Positions 36,044 to 45,303 of a stretch of 64,000 nt of DNA are shown piece after piece (position 1 is the stretch's first letter; each line of letters begins with the position of its first letter). The stretch comes from a delta proteobacterium NaphS2 (GTDB lineage Bacteria > Desulfobacterota > DSM-4660 > Desulfatiglandales > Desulfatiglandaceae). The stretch spans positions 1 to 64,000 of the forward strand of contig ADZZ01000093.1 of NCBI GenBank assembly GCA_000179315.1, written 5' to 3'. A model generated the notes under the pieces. The model made no database searches, was not told where the DNA came from, and was given only the letters and a program-made list of their open reading frames with translations. The translations under genes and the position numbers were made by a program.

Positions 36044-38386
36044 CTAAGCACCTCCTGTGAAATCGACGCTCAGCCGGGTCTGCATGCGCTCGATCCGTTT
36101 GAAGATTTCTTTCAACATGGTCTGGTCCATGCGTGAGAGTTTGTTGGGATTGATGTAATTATCCGGTTTTTTCCCCTCCAGGATATTTTTGATCTGGCCG
36201 CTCAATCGATGATGCATCAAATAGCTGTACGCCTGGTCCAGGTCATTATAGGTTTCTTCATCAAGGACCTTTTCAAGGTACAAACGGTAAAGTCTTTCCT
36301 GGGTGTTGGTCTCGGAAATGTTGTTGCTGAGTGCGTAGATTCTCGCAATATCCACGATGGGTGTCATGGATTTCTTGATATCAAATTTATTGCGGTGTTC
36401 CCCTTTGGATTCCACCACAAAATTCCTGAAAAATCCCAGCGGCGGTTTAAAACCGAGTGCGTTGACGGTAAGATCCCTGAAAAACCTCGACCACCCCTCC
36501 AACGATTCAAAGAGGAAAAGCCGTAAGTCATCCACCAGGGCATTACTGCCGCAGCCCCCTCTCAAATCAAAAAAGATATTGGACTGCATCAAGTCTTTCG
36601 GGGTCGAAACACGAATCCATGAATAAAAGTATCGCTTCCAAATGGACAAGGGCTGGCACCATTTGGGGTTTTTAGCCATGACTTCCCCCTTGCAGAAATC
36701 ATATCCAGCCGTATCCAGCCAGGTGCAGACCTTCTCTCCGAACTCAAGAAAATAGGCTTTTGCAGCGCTCGATTCGGGTTTGGTGACATCTGCGTAGATA
36801 ATGGCGTTATCCTGATCTGTTTTAAGGGTCTGCTCATTTCTTCCCTCACTTCCCACGATCAGAAAAACAAAATCAGCGGGGGCCGGTCCCAGTTCATCCA
36901 GGGCAAAACCGACCAGTTTTTCCAGGATGGCATCGGATATGGAACTGATGAGACGGGTGATGGTTTTGGCTTTTGCGCCACTGTTGAGCATGTTCTGGAT
37001 CAGCCTGGGAATTCGTCCCTGTTTGTCCACAATTTCATTTAAGTTCGACGCTGAAACGATTTCCTGAACCACAAAAAACGGCGACTGCTCCTGCGCGGTG
37101 AGGATGTCCCGGTTGGTCAGAATTCCCGCCACGCTTCCTTGCCGATTTCTCACGGCCAGATGTTTCATGTTGGTATCCATCATTTCCAGCAGCGCTTCAG
37201 ATACCATGGCATCCATCTGAATACTGTGCAGAGGAGAACTCATGATGCTTGCAATAGGCGCGGTAATATCACGGCCGCGGGCGATGACCTTGCTTCTGAG
37301 ATCCGTGTCGGTCACAACGCCGGTATATTCGTCTTTGGCGTTTTTGATAAAAATGGAACTGCATTTTCGATCACTCATGAGAGATGCCGCATCCTGAATG
37401 GCGGTCTTTTCATCGCAGGACAGAACATCTTCATGGAAAATGTCTTTCACTTCCAGGTTGAAAAACTGTGTTTGGGAATCAGCCGCAGTATCTTTTTTGA
37501 TAATGGCGGCATAGCTTTTGTCCATCATTCTTTTTCCGAAAGCACCTGTAAAGTATTCCGCGAAGTTCGCATGATCATTGCATAGTTTCAAAAACACGGC
37601 TTTTGGGAGGATGTAAAAGTAGGTGTTTTCAAGGATCCTGATCGAACGGACAGCAATGCCTTCGTTCACCAGCATGGAAATGCCACCGTAGAGATCGCCT
37701 TCTCCAAGGACACCACGGAGGGTCTTGTTTTTACCTTCTTCAACGTAGCGTTCAACAGCACCTTTCTGTATGACATACAGATATTCAACCTTGCTTTTGC
37801 CCTGGCGAAAAAGCCTTGTACCGCTTGAATAGTGCACAACGGAAAATTCTTTTGAAAATTCTTTAAGAATTTCTTCCGGCAGCAATGAAAAGGGCAAAAC
37901 CTCTGAGAGAAAATGGGTGAGCTGACTTGTCTGGAAAATGGCGGCATAGGATTTGTCCAACATTCGGTCTTGAAATGTCTCTACGAAAAAGGTGTAAAAC
38001 GGCTGGTATCTGGTGGAGATGTCTATGAACTTTTCTTTGGGCAATACGAGGAGCGTGGTATCCTCCTTGACCATGACGCTCCTGGCAGACTTTCCACTGT
38101 TCATCAGAATGGCGATGCCGCCGAAAACGTCTCCACGGGTGAGGGTCCCCCTAAGACTTTTTTGATGATTCGCTTCAAAATAGAGTTCCAGAGACCCCTT
38201 TTCGATGACATACACGTGGTCAAGGGATGTCTCATCCTGCCGGCACAGAATATGACCTTTGTTGTACCGCACCCGTTTCATGTCCTTGCACATATTCCGC
38301 AGTTCCTCCTCGGGCAAGGATTCAAAGACGCGGGTGTGCGATATGAATTCACACATTCTTTCTTGGCCGGGTTTTTCGGAAGCCAT
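36044..38386 (-). CDS. cNMP/CBS/DUF294 nucleotidyltransferase-like protein (intact motif)
   Basis: Cytoplasmic protein of 780 residues. Two cyclic-nucleotide-binding-type domains (about 15-130 and 160-285) are followed by a CBS pair (about 315-435), the DUF294 nucleotidyltransferase-like domain and its C-terminal helical part. The G-S-E-G-R-N-E-Q and T-D-Q-D-N motif at 512-527 is complete, with both acidic residues, so it may be catalytic. Such proteins often neighbour DUF4212/ActP symporters and acetyl-CoA synthetase. It follows the symporter genes but lies after a strong terminator. ATG at 38386 is chosen; a GTG at 38401 is possible. Proposed role: regulator of acetate metabolism. Confidence 0.88.
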   Translation of the reverse strand: MASEKPGQERMCEFISHTRVFESLPEEELRNMCKDMKRVRYNKGHILCRQDETSLDHVYVIEKGSLELYFEANHQKSLRGTLTRGDVFGGIAILMNSGKSARSVMVKEDTTLLVLPKEKFIDISTRYQPFYTFFVETFQDRMLDKSYAAIFQTSQLTHFLSEVLPFSLLPEEILKEFSKEFSVVHYSSGTRLFRQGKSKVEYLYVIQKGAVERYVEEGKNKTLRGVLGEGDLYGGISMLVNEGIAVRSIRILENTYFYILPKAVFLKLCNDHANFAEYFTGAFGKRMMDKSYAAIIKKDTAADSQTQFFNLEVKDIFHEDVLSCDEKTAIQDAASLMSDRKCSSIFIKNAKDEYTGVVTDTDLRSKVIARGRDITAPIASIMSSPLHSIQMDAMVSEALLEMMDTNMKHLAVRNRQGSVAGILTNRDILTAQEQSPFFVVQEIVSASNLNEIVDKQGRIPRLIQNMLNSGAKAKTITRLISSISDAILEKLVGFALDELGPAPADFVFLIVGSEGRNEQTLKTDQDNAIIYADVTKPESSAAKAYFLEFGEKVCTWLDTAGYDFCKGEVMAKNPKWCQPLSIWKRYFYSWIRVSTPKDLMQSNIFFDLRGGCGSNALVDDLRLFLFESLEGWSRFFRDLTVNALGFKPPLGFFRNFVVESKGEHRNKFDIKKSMTPIVDIARIYALSNNISETNTQERLYRLYLEKVLDEETYNDLDQAYSYLMHHRLSGQIKNILEGKKPDNYINPNKLSRMDQTMLKEIFKRIERMQTRLSVDFTGGA

Positions 38387-38423
38387 TTTTAACCATTCCA
38401 CTCTTCAAAGGATTTAGCGGTCT

Positions 38424-38458
38424 AAAAAAAACGGTGTGCCCGCAGGGCAGGCACACCG
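38424..38458 (-). terminator. Rho-independent terminator after the symporter genes
   Basis: CGGTGTGCC (38432-38440) and GGCACACCG (38450-38458) form a 9-bp stem with a 9-base loop. On the minus strand it is followed by eight T residues. It separates the DUF4212/ActP genes from the DUF294 gene, so the latter needs readthrough or its own promoter. Confidence 0.85.
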
Positions 38459-38479
38459 GTCTGTCAAAAGGGTTCAAAA

Positions 38480-40258
38480 TCAGTGACCTACAGCAAAACC
38501 CGCAACCTTGGGCACACGAATATCCTCAACGAGATGCTGGATGTGTTCCGGCGGCGAAGACGTCGCTTTGGCAACCAGACCCGCCACTACAAAATTTAAG
38601 AGCGCACCCACGGCGCCGAAGGACTGGGGATTGATTCCCAGCAACCAGTGCGAGGCATTGTCGGGCAGCGGCGCCGTTCCCGGGATGAAGAACCACCCCT
38701 TATACAGGAAGATGTAAAGGAGGGTAGAGCCGATACCGGTCAGCATGCCGGCGATGGCGCCCGCCCGGTTCATCGTCTTTGAAAAAATGCCCATCATCAG
38801 AACCGGAAAGATGGAAGAAGCCGCCAAACCAAAGGCCAGGGCCACCACCTGCGCGGCAAATCCCGGCGGGTGCAACCCCAGATATCCCGCCACGATAATG
38901 GCCACGGTCATGGAGATGCGGCCGTACATCAGTTCCTGTTTTTCATTGATCCCTTTCATAAAAACGCCTTTCAACAGGTCATGACTGATGGAAGAGGATA
39001 TGGCCAGCAAAAGCCCCGCAGCCGTTGAGAGCGCGGCGGCGATACCACCGGCTGCAACAAGGGCGATTACCCAGAAGGGCAGGTTGGCGATTTCCGGGTT
39101 GGCCAGCACCATGATATCCCGGTCCACCTTGACCATTTCGTTGCCCCGCCATCCCCACGCTTCCGCTTTCTTGTCAAAGGCCGCGTTGCTGCCGTAGTAC
39201 TGAATTCTGCCGTCACCATTCTTGTCTTCCCATTTGAGAAGCCCGGTTTTTTCCCAGTTGGTAAACCATGAAGGCCTGTCCGCATATAGGAGGTTCCCCG
39301 TGGGAGACCCCACCGGACCGGTCTGAATGGTATGCAACAGATTGGATCGTGCCATGGCGCCCACGGCCGGGGCCGTGGTGTACAAAACGCTGATGAAGAC
39401 CAGTGCCCACCCCGTGGAATAACGGGCGTCCCGCACTTTGGGAACCGTAAAGAACCGCATGATCACATGGGGCAGCCCCGCCGTACCGACCATAAGGGAA
39501 AAGGTCAACAGAAATACGTTCCAGGTTGACCATTTCTGGGCCGTGTACGACGCGAATCCGAGATCAATGCAGATTTTATTCAGCTTCTCCAGCAGGTACA
39601 TGCCGCTTCCGTCCGTCAGATGGCTTCCCAAAGCCAATTGCGGAATCGGATTTCCTGTGAGTTGAAAGGCGATGAAGATGGCCGGCACGGTGTAGGCAAA
39701 AATCAGCACGCAGTACTGGGCGATCTGGGTATAGGTGATCCCTTTCATGCCCCCCATGACCGCGTAGATGAATACGATGCCCATGCCGCAGAAGAGGCCC
39801 GTTGCGAAATCCACCTCCAGAAACCGCGAGAAAGCGACGCCAATGCCCTTCATCTGGCCGATAACGTAGGTGATGGAACAGATGATGAGGCAGATCACCG
39901 CCGTAATGCGGGCGCTCTGGGAATAGTAGCGATCCCCGATGAATTCGGGAACGGTAAATTTTCCGAATTTACGCAGGTAGGGCGCCAGCATCATGGCAAG
40001 GAGTACATAGCCGCCCGTCCAGCCCATAAGGTAGGCGCAGGCGTCATAGCCCATGAAGGCGATGAGGCCCGCCATGGAAATAAAGGACGCCGCGGACATC
40101 CAGTCCGCTGCGGTTGCCATGCCGTTTAGAACGGGATGAACGCCTTTTCCCGCAACATAAAAATCGGAGGTGCTCTTTGCGCGCGCCCAGAAGGCAATGC
40201 CGATGTAAACGGCAAAAGTGAGGCCAACAATGATATATGTCGTCATTCGCAGGGTCAT
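38480..40258 (-). CDS. Sodium:solute symporter, large subunit (VC_2705/ActP type)
   Basis: Membrane transporter of 592 residues with about 13 hydrophobic segments in the sodium/solute symporter fold. The group pairs with DUF4212 proteins and resembles ActP, which takes up acetate and other short carboxylates. Hydrophobic helices include T-Y-I-I-V-G-L-T-F-A-V-Y-I-G-I-A and the A-D-W-M-S-A-A-S-F region near residue 52 typical of the family. A soluble insert of about 80 residues lies near 320-390, as usual in this subgroup. GGAGG precedes the ATG. Two bases separate it from the small subunit. Acetate or propionate is the likely substrate, from the adjacent acs and prpE. Confidence 0.92.
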   Translation of the reverse strand: MTLRMTTYIIVGLTFAVYIGIAFWARAKSTSDFYVAGKGVHPVLNGMATAADWMSAASFISMAGLIAFMGYDACAYLMGWTGGYVLLAMMLAPYLRKFGKFTVPEFIGDRYYSQSARITAVICLIICSITYVIGQMKGIGVAFSRFLEVDFATGLFCGMGIVFIYAVMGGMKGITYTQIAQYCVLIFAYTVPAIFIAFQLTGNPIPQLALGSHLTDGSGMYLLEKLNKICIDLGFASYTAQKWSTWNVFLLTFSLMVGTAGLPHVIMRFFTVPKVRDARYSTGWALVFISVLYTTAPAVGAMARSNLLHTIQTGPVGSPTGNLLYADRPSWFTNWEKTGLLKWEDKNGDGRIQYYGSNAAFDKKAEAWGWRGNEMVKVDRDIMVLANPEIANLPFWVIALVAAGGIAAALSTAAGLLLAISSSISHDLLKGVFMKGINEKQELMYGRISMTVAIIVAGYLGLHPPGFAAQVVALAFGLAASSIFPVLMMGIFSKTMNRAGAIAGMLTGIGSTLLYIFLYKGWFFIPGTAPLPDNASHWLLGINPQSFGAVGALLNFVVAGLVAKATSSPPEHIQHLVEDIRVPKVAGFAVGH

Positions 40259-40260
40259 GA

Positions 40261-40512
40261 TTAATCCTCCTCTACGTCGAATTCTTTGTCATATTTCGTC
40301 ATTTTGGCCGCATAGACGAAAATTAACACCACAAAGACGTACATGGACCCCTGCTGCGCAAACCAGAAGCCCAGCGGATAGCCGCCGAGATGGATGTTGT
40401 TGAGAGGTTGTAACAGCAAGATGCCAAACCCGAATGAAACAACGAACCAGATGATTAAACAGACTATCATAAGATTAAGATTTTTCTTCCAGTAAGCTTC
40501 ACCGTTAGTCAT
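40261..40512 (-). CDS. DUF4212 small subunit of the solute symporter
   Basis: Membrane protein of 83 residues with two hydrophobic helices (about 14-34 and 47-67). The sequence Y-W-K-K-N-L-N-L-M and P-L-G-F-W-F-A-Q-Q-G-S-M are typical of DUF4212, the small partner of the VC_2705-type symporters. It ends two bases before the large subunit start, so the two are co-translated. AGGAGG precedes its ATG. Confidence 0.93.
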   Translation of the reverse strand: MTNGEAYWKKNLNLMIVCLIIWFVVSFGFGILLLQPLNNIHLGGYPLGFWFAQQGSMYVFVVLIFVYAAKMTKYDKEFDVEED

Positions 40513-40816
40513 AATCGAACCTCCTAATTAAAAGATTTTTTAATTTGGATTTCGTCTTCACCTTGCCTTTTTGTCTGTCGCTATCCCCCCTTTCGATGGT
40601 CTGTTGAAAATTGAAAAAACCCTTTCTTGCGCATTTGACATCGTACGCAATAAAGCTACGTCAGGTTTCAGGCGTCCGGATCCAGAAATGCCGCTTGATT
40701 CTTCTCTGAGCCGGGCACCTGAACGCGGGTATCAGGTACACGAATGCGGTTTGGATGGAAAAAAGCGGGTGATGGTCGAATTCAGTTTTCAATAGAATCC
40801 TCAGTCTGAAACAGTC
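40513..40816. other. Intergenic region between prpE and the symporter genes
   Basis: About 300 bases. It must carry the promoter of the DUF4212/ActP unit, but I find no convincing hexamers and no -24/-12 pair on the minus strand. A plus-strand frame of 74 codons (40571-40795) begins with TTG and has no ribosome site; I do not regard it as a gene. Confidence 0.4.
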
Positions 40817-42727
40817 CTATGGGTCTTTTTTGGCGCCGGCAAAACCTTTCAGAATCAGCGCTGCTTCGATTTCCTTTAAAATAGCCGGATCATCGATGGT
40901 GGCGGGCATCTTAAAATCCACGTTGTCCGCGATCTTCCGCATGGTCCCGCGAAGGATCTTACCGGAACGGGTTTTAGGGAGCCTTTTGACGACCGTTACG
41001 ATCTTAAAGGAAGCCACCGGACCGATGCGCTCTCGAACCATCTGAATGATTTCCTTTTCGATATCTTCGGGGGCGCGGGTAACCCCTGCATTCAAAACCA
41101 GAAAACCGATGGGGATTTGCCCTTTAAGCTTGTCGTCCACTCCCAGTACCGCACATTCCGCCACATCCGGATGATCCGCCAGGACTTCCTCCATGCCCCC
41201 TGTGGACAGCCGATGGCCGGCCACATTGATGATGTCATCGGTGCGCGACATAACAAACACATAGCCGTCATCGTCAATGAACCCGGCGTCAGCGGTTTTG
41301 TAGTAACCGGGAAATTCCTCCAGATAGCTTTTGAGGAACCCCTCATCATTGTTCCAGAGGGTCAGCAAGGTCCCTGGAGGCAACGGCAGTTTTACCACCA
41401 GAGCACCGATTTCTCCTGGGCCCACCGGTTTGCATTCGGGATCGACCACCTGAATATTCCATCCGGGGGCCGCCTTTGTGGGGGATCCCTGCTTCACGGG
41501 AAACTGTTCGATACCCAGACAGTTGGCTGCGATAGCCCAGCCCGTCTCCGTCTGCCACCAGTGATCAATGACCGGCACCTTCAGTTTTTTTTCAGCCCAC
41601 TGCAGCGTATCGGGGTCCAGCCGTTCCCCCGCCAGGAAAAGCGCCTTGAAGTTGCTCAAATCATAGTTTTCGATGAGCTTGCCTTCAGGATCTTCCCTTT
41701 TGATGGCACGAAAAGCGGTGGGAGCCGTAAACATGGTCTTGACCTTGTGTTCGCTTATCACACGCCAGAAGACCCCAGCATCGGGTGTGCCCACCGGTTT
41801 GCCTTCAAAAAGGATGGTGGTGCACCCTTTGAGCAGGGGGCCATAAACAATATAGGAGTGTCCGACGACCCAGCCCACATCAGACGCCGTCCACCACACG
41901 TCGCCCCGCTGCAGATTGTAAATGGCGCTCATGGTCCATTTAAGTGCGACCATATGCCCGCCATTGTCTCGCACAACGCCTTTGGGGACACCGGTGGTCC
42001 CTGATGTGTAGAGAATGTATAATGGGTCGGTTGCGGCAACGGGAACACAGTCCGCGGGTACAGCGGTTTTCATTTCCTCATGCCAGTCATAGTCGAATCC
42101 CGGATTCATGGAAGCGGTTTCCTGGGGCCGCTGAAGGATAATACAGGCATCCGGTTTGGCATCCGCTATTTCCATGGCTTCTTCAAGGAGTGGTTTGTAT
42201 GGGATGACCCTTTTTACTTCAATGCCGCATGACGCGGAAACAATAACTTTCGGCTTTGCGTCATTGATTCGAATGGCCAACTCCTTTGAAGCAAATCCGC
42301 CAAACACCACCGAATGGACCGCCCCAAGCCTGGCACAGGCCAGCATGGCCATTGCCGCCTCAGGCACCATTGGCATGTACAATAGAACACGGTCCCCCTT
42401 TTGTACCCCTTTGGACGTCAGAACGCCGGCAAAACGTGCAACTTCATCCCTCAGTTCAAGATAGGTGTATTTCTTGATGGTGTCGGTAACCGGGCTGTCG
42501 TAAATAAGGGCTACCTGATCTCCGATGCCGTTTTCCACATGAATGTCGAGGGCATTATAACAGGTATTGACCGTGCCGCCGGAAAACCACCTGTAAAAAG
42601 GCTTGTTTGAATCGTCCAGTACCTTGTCCCACTTTTTATACCAATGGCAGTCTTGGGCGGGTTTGGTCCAGAAGCCATCGGGATCCTCAATGGACTGCTT
42701 GTAGTACGCCAGATATCCGTCGGTCAT
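40817..42727 (-). CDS. prpE: Propionyl-CoA synthetase-like acyl-CoA ligase
   Basis: AMP-forming ligase of 636 residues. The P-loop Y-T-S-G-T-T-G-V-P-K-G is clear, as are W-W-Q-T-E-T-G, Y-K-T-A-D and the C-terminal catalytic lysine in K-T-R-S-G-K-I-L-R-G. The stretch R-W-F-S-G-G-T-V-N-T-C-Y-N and the phrase P-Y-K-P-L-L-E-E-A place it nearer PrpE than Acs. It would activate propionate, perhaps acetate. The lysine of P-K-T-R-S-G-K is a known acetylation site in the family. ATG at 42727 follows GGAAGGGGG. It lies downstream of acs with 115 bases between. Confidence 0.88.
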   Translation of the reverse strand: MTDGYLAYYKQSIEDPDGFWTKPAQDCHWYKKWDKVLDDSNKPFYRWFSGGTVNTCYNALDIHVENGIGDQVALIYDSPVTDTIKKYTYLELRDEVARFAGVLTSKGVQKGDRVLLYMPMVPEAAMAMLACARLGAVHSVVFGGFASKELAIRINDAKPKVIVSASCGIEVKRVIPYKPLLEEAMEIADAKPDACIILQRPQETASMNPGFDYDWHEEMKTAVPADCVPVAATDPLYILYTSGTTGVPKGVVRDNGGHMVALKWTMSAIYNLQRGDVWWTASDVGWVVGHSYIVYGPLLKGCTTILFEGKPVGTPDAGVFWRVISEHKVKTMFTAPTAFRAIKREDPEGKLIENYDLSNFKALFLAGERLDPDTLQWAEKKLKVPVIDHWWQTETGWAIAANCLGIEQFPVKQGSPTKAAPGWNIQVVDPECKPVGPGEIGALVVKLPLPPGTLLTLWNNDEGFLKSYLEEFPGYYKTADAGFIDDDGYVFVMSRTDDIINVAGHRLSTGGMEEVLADHPDVAECAVLGVDDKLKGQIPIGFLVLNAGVTRAPEDIEKEIIQMVRERIGPVASFKIVTVVKRLPKTRSGKILRGTMRKIADNVDFKMPATIDDPAILKEIEAALILKGFAGAKKDP

Positions 42728-42793
42728 AGTCCCCCTTCCTTGCATTAACGCCTCTTAAGGGTTTACGTACTTCTTTCGGTTATGGTGGCTCGA

Positions 42794-42819
42794 CCTGCCG
42801 TCCCGAACGGGCCGGCAGG
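42794..42819. other. Stem-loop between acs and prpE
   Basis: CCTGCCG (42794-42800) and CGGCAGG (42813-42819) pair, with CCCG and CGGG extending the stem after one mismatch and a two-base AA loop. No T tract follows on the minus strand. It could reduce readthrough or protect the upstream message. Confidence 0.45.
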
Positions 42820-42842
42820 GTAAAATATGTTTTAGGCGAGGA

Positions 42843-44879
42843 TCATTTATTCTTCATCATCTCCTGGATTTCCGTTACGATCTCCGGGTTTGCAAGGGTG
42901 GTGACATCCCCTACATCCCTCTTATTGGAAATGGAGGAGAGCACCCGCCGCATGATTTTTCCGGAACGGGTTTTGGGCATATCCTTGACCAGCAAAACAA
43001 ATCTGGGTTTTGCGATCTTTCCGATTTCTTCGCAGATGGCATCGGAAATTTTCTTGGACAATTCATCGGAGGGTTCGACGCCCGGTTTAAGAGCGATATA
43101 CAGATCCGGTTCCTTTCCCTTAATATCGTGGGCCACGGGAACCACGGCGGCTTCCGCCACCTCTTCCACCACCAGGGCGGCCGACTCAATCTCCTTGGTG
43201 CCGAGCCGGTGACCGGACACGTTGATCACGTCATCAATTCTCCCCAGGATTCGGTAGTAGCCATCCTCGGCCTGAACGGCCGCGTCTCCGGTCAAGTAAG
43301 GCCAGTCGCGCCAATCCTTGCTGTTGGGATCCTTGTTGTACCTGGCGTAATAGGTCTCTACAAACCGGTCCCGGTCGCCCCAGATGGTTTGAAAGGCACC
43401 CGGCCAAGGGTTCTGTATGCAGATATTCCCGGCTTTTCCGGAACCTGCGGCAAGAACCTCTCCTTCCTCATCATAAATCACGGGATGAATGCCGGGAAGA
43501 GCGGGGCCGGCGCTGCCCGGCTTCATGGGGGTTACGGCAGGCATGGTGCTGCAGAGAAACCCACCGGTTTCCGTTTGCCACCAGGTGTCCACGATGATCG
43601 CCTCACCTTTTCCCACCTCCTTGTGGTACCACTTCCAAACCTCCGGCTCGATGGGTTCTCCAACGGTGGTCATATGCTTGAAATGGTATTTGTATTTGGC
43701 GGGTTCATTGGGTCCGATCTTGCGAAGGGCCCGTATGGCGGTAGGCGCCGTGTGAAAAATGTTGATATCCAGATCCTGCGCGATCCGCCATGACCGTCCG
43801 GCATCCGGGTAGGTGGGAACACCTTCGTAAATAACGGTCGATGCGCCCAGGGAAAGGGGTCCGTACACGATATAGGAATGCCCGGTAATCCAGCCGATGT
43901 CGGCCATGCACCAATAAACATCTTCCGGGTGAATGTCCAGAATATATTTGGCGGTTCCGGTTACATACGAAAGATACCCGCCCGTACTGTGCTGGCATCC
44001 TTTCGGTTTTCCCGTGGTTCCACTGGTATACATGAGGAACAGCGGATCTTCCGCCAGCATGGGAACGGGCGTCACTCTTTCGCCATAGTAATCCTTTAAG
44101 AGGTCATTGATAAAGTAGTCCCGGTTTTCAACCATGGGGGTCGGGCTTGAATATTTGCCGGGATAACGCTGCCATACCAGAACCTTATCAACCGTTTGGC
44201 CGTCTTCTTTGGCCAGTTTAAGAGCGATATCGGCATTCTGCTTGTGATCCAGGAGCTTGCCGCTACGATAGTAGGCATCAATGGTAATCAGGACATTGCT
44301 CTGTGAGTCCACAATCCGGTCGGCGCAGGCGCGGCCGCTGAATCCACCGAAAACTTCCGAGTGAATGATACCCAGTCTGGCACAGGCCAGCATGGTGATG
44401 GGCAGTTCGGCGCACATGGGCATGTGCAGGGTCACGCGGTCCCCTTTTTTAAGTCCTGCGAAATCTCTCAGAATCGCGGCAAACTCATTCACGCGGACGT
44501 ACAGTTCCTGGTAGGTGATGTGTTCCGTCTTTTCCTCTTCCAGCTCCGGCACGAAATGGATGGCGGTTTTGTTCTTGTGGTTCTTGAGATGCCGATCAAT
44601 GCAGTTATGGCTGGCATTGATCTTGCCGCCGACAAACCATTTCCAACAAGGAGCATCACTGGTGTCAAGGATGGTATGCCAGTATTCGTACCATTCCAGA
44701 AGGTCTGCATATTCCTTGTAACAGTTGGGAAAATTGTCCAGGCTGAACCTTTCGTAGATTGTTTCATCGGTCATATTTGCCTGGGCAACGAATTTCGTTG
44801 AAGGATAGTAATACCCTTCTTCCTGCCAGTGAACAGCAATCTGCGCCTCAGAAGTTTCCACACGTTCTTTTTCCGCCAT
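42843..44879 (-). CDS. acs: Acetyl-CoA synthetase (AMP-forming)
   Basis: Enzyme of 678 residues converting acetate, ATP and CoA into acetyl-CoA. The P-loop Y-T-S-G-T-T-G-K-P-K-G, W-W-Q-T-E-T-G-G, Y-L-T-G-D and the catalytic lysine in K-T-R-S-G-K-I-M-R-R are complete. The N-terminal cap W-F-V-G-G-K-I-N-A-S-H-N-C-I-D-R-H is typical of Acs. GAGGAGG lies before the start. It leads a run of genes (prpE, symporter subunits) on the same strand, which suggests salvage of short fatty acids released or taken up by the cell. Confidence 0.95.
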   Translation of the reverse strand: MAEKERVETSEAQIAVHWQEEGYYYPSTKFVAQANMTDETIYERFSLDNFPNCYKEYADLLEWYEYWHTILDTSDAPCWKWFVGGKINASHNCIDRHLKNHKNKTAIHFVPELEEEKTEHITYQELYVRVNEFAAILRDFAGLKKGDRVTLHMPMCAELPITMLACARLGIIHSEVFGGFSGRACADRIVDSQSNVLITIDAYYRSGKLLDHKQNADIALKLAKEDGQTVDKVLVWQRYPGKYSSPTPMVENRDYFINDLLKDYYGERVTPVPMLAEDPLFLMYTSGTTGKPKGCQHSTGGYLSYVTGTAKYILDIHPEDVYWCMADIGWITGHSYIVYGPLSLGASTVIYEGVPTYPDAGRSWRIAQDLDINIFHTAPTAIRALRKIGPNEPAKYKYHFKHMTTVGEPIEPEVWKWYHKEVGKGEAIIVDTWWQTETGGFLCSTMPAVTPMKPGSAGPALPGIHPVIYDEEGEVLAAGSGKAGNICIQNPWPGAFQTIWGDRDRFVETYYARYNKDPNSKDWRDWPYLTGDAAVQAEDGYYRILGRIDDVINVSGHRLGTKEIESAALVVEEVAEAAVVPVAHDIKGKEPDLYIALKPGVEPSDELSKKISDAICEEIGKIAKPRFVLLVKDMPKTRSGKIMRRVLSSISNKRDVGDVTTLANPEIVTEIQEMMKNK

Positions 44880-45303
44880 GCTTGCACCCTCCTCGTTAAA
44901 ATTATGTTAAATTAAAGAAAGTTGGTACTGAAGTTGGAGCTACTATTGAGATTAACGTTCAAGTAAAACAGGGCTTATTGAGACGGTTGGGTTGATAAGT
45001 AGGAGCCATAAAAAAACGGTCATGCTTGCTCAACATTTTTGAGGAACTTCCTTAGGTCGTCTACTTTTTAAATTGAATCCGTTCAATTTGTCAATCAAAA
45101 ATTTCTTCAGGATTTCAATGGATTTTGTGAAAAATGTAACATGCATTTGCAATTCTTTGACATATCGCCGCATTTTATCATCCCTCTCAAAAAAGACAAA
45201 ATACGTCACACATGAAGGCACAGAGGAATATATTCAATATTTCGAGGCGTAAAATTTGAGACTAACGCCGAGATCGGGCACAAGGGGGCATTTTGAAATA
45301 GAC
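44880..45303. other. Intergenic region upstream of acs
   Basis: About 420 AT-rich bases. AAATTGAA (45070-45077) and TTCAATTT (45082-45089) form a perfect 8-bp inverted repeat with a 4-base spacer, which could be an operator or a terminator of the upstream CoA-transferase gene. I see no clear promoter. A 63-codon minus-strand frame (45030-45221) is of low complexity and not counted as a gene. Confidence 0.4.

Noticed and set aside
40571-40795. 74-codon plus-strand frame before the symporter genes
   Set aside because: TTG start, no ribosome site, no recognisable fold; lies where a promoter is needed.
45030-45221. 63-codon minus-strand frame upstream of acs
   Set aside because: Low complexity, overlaps the AAATTGAA inverted repeat, no ribosome site.
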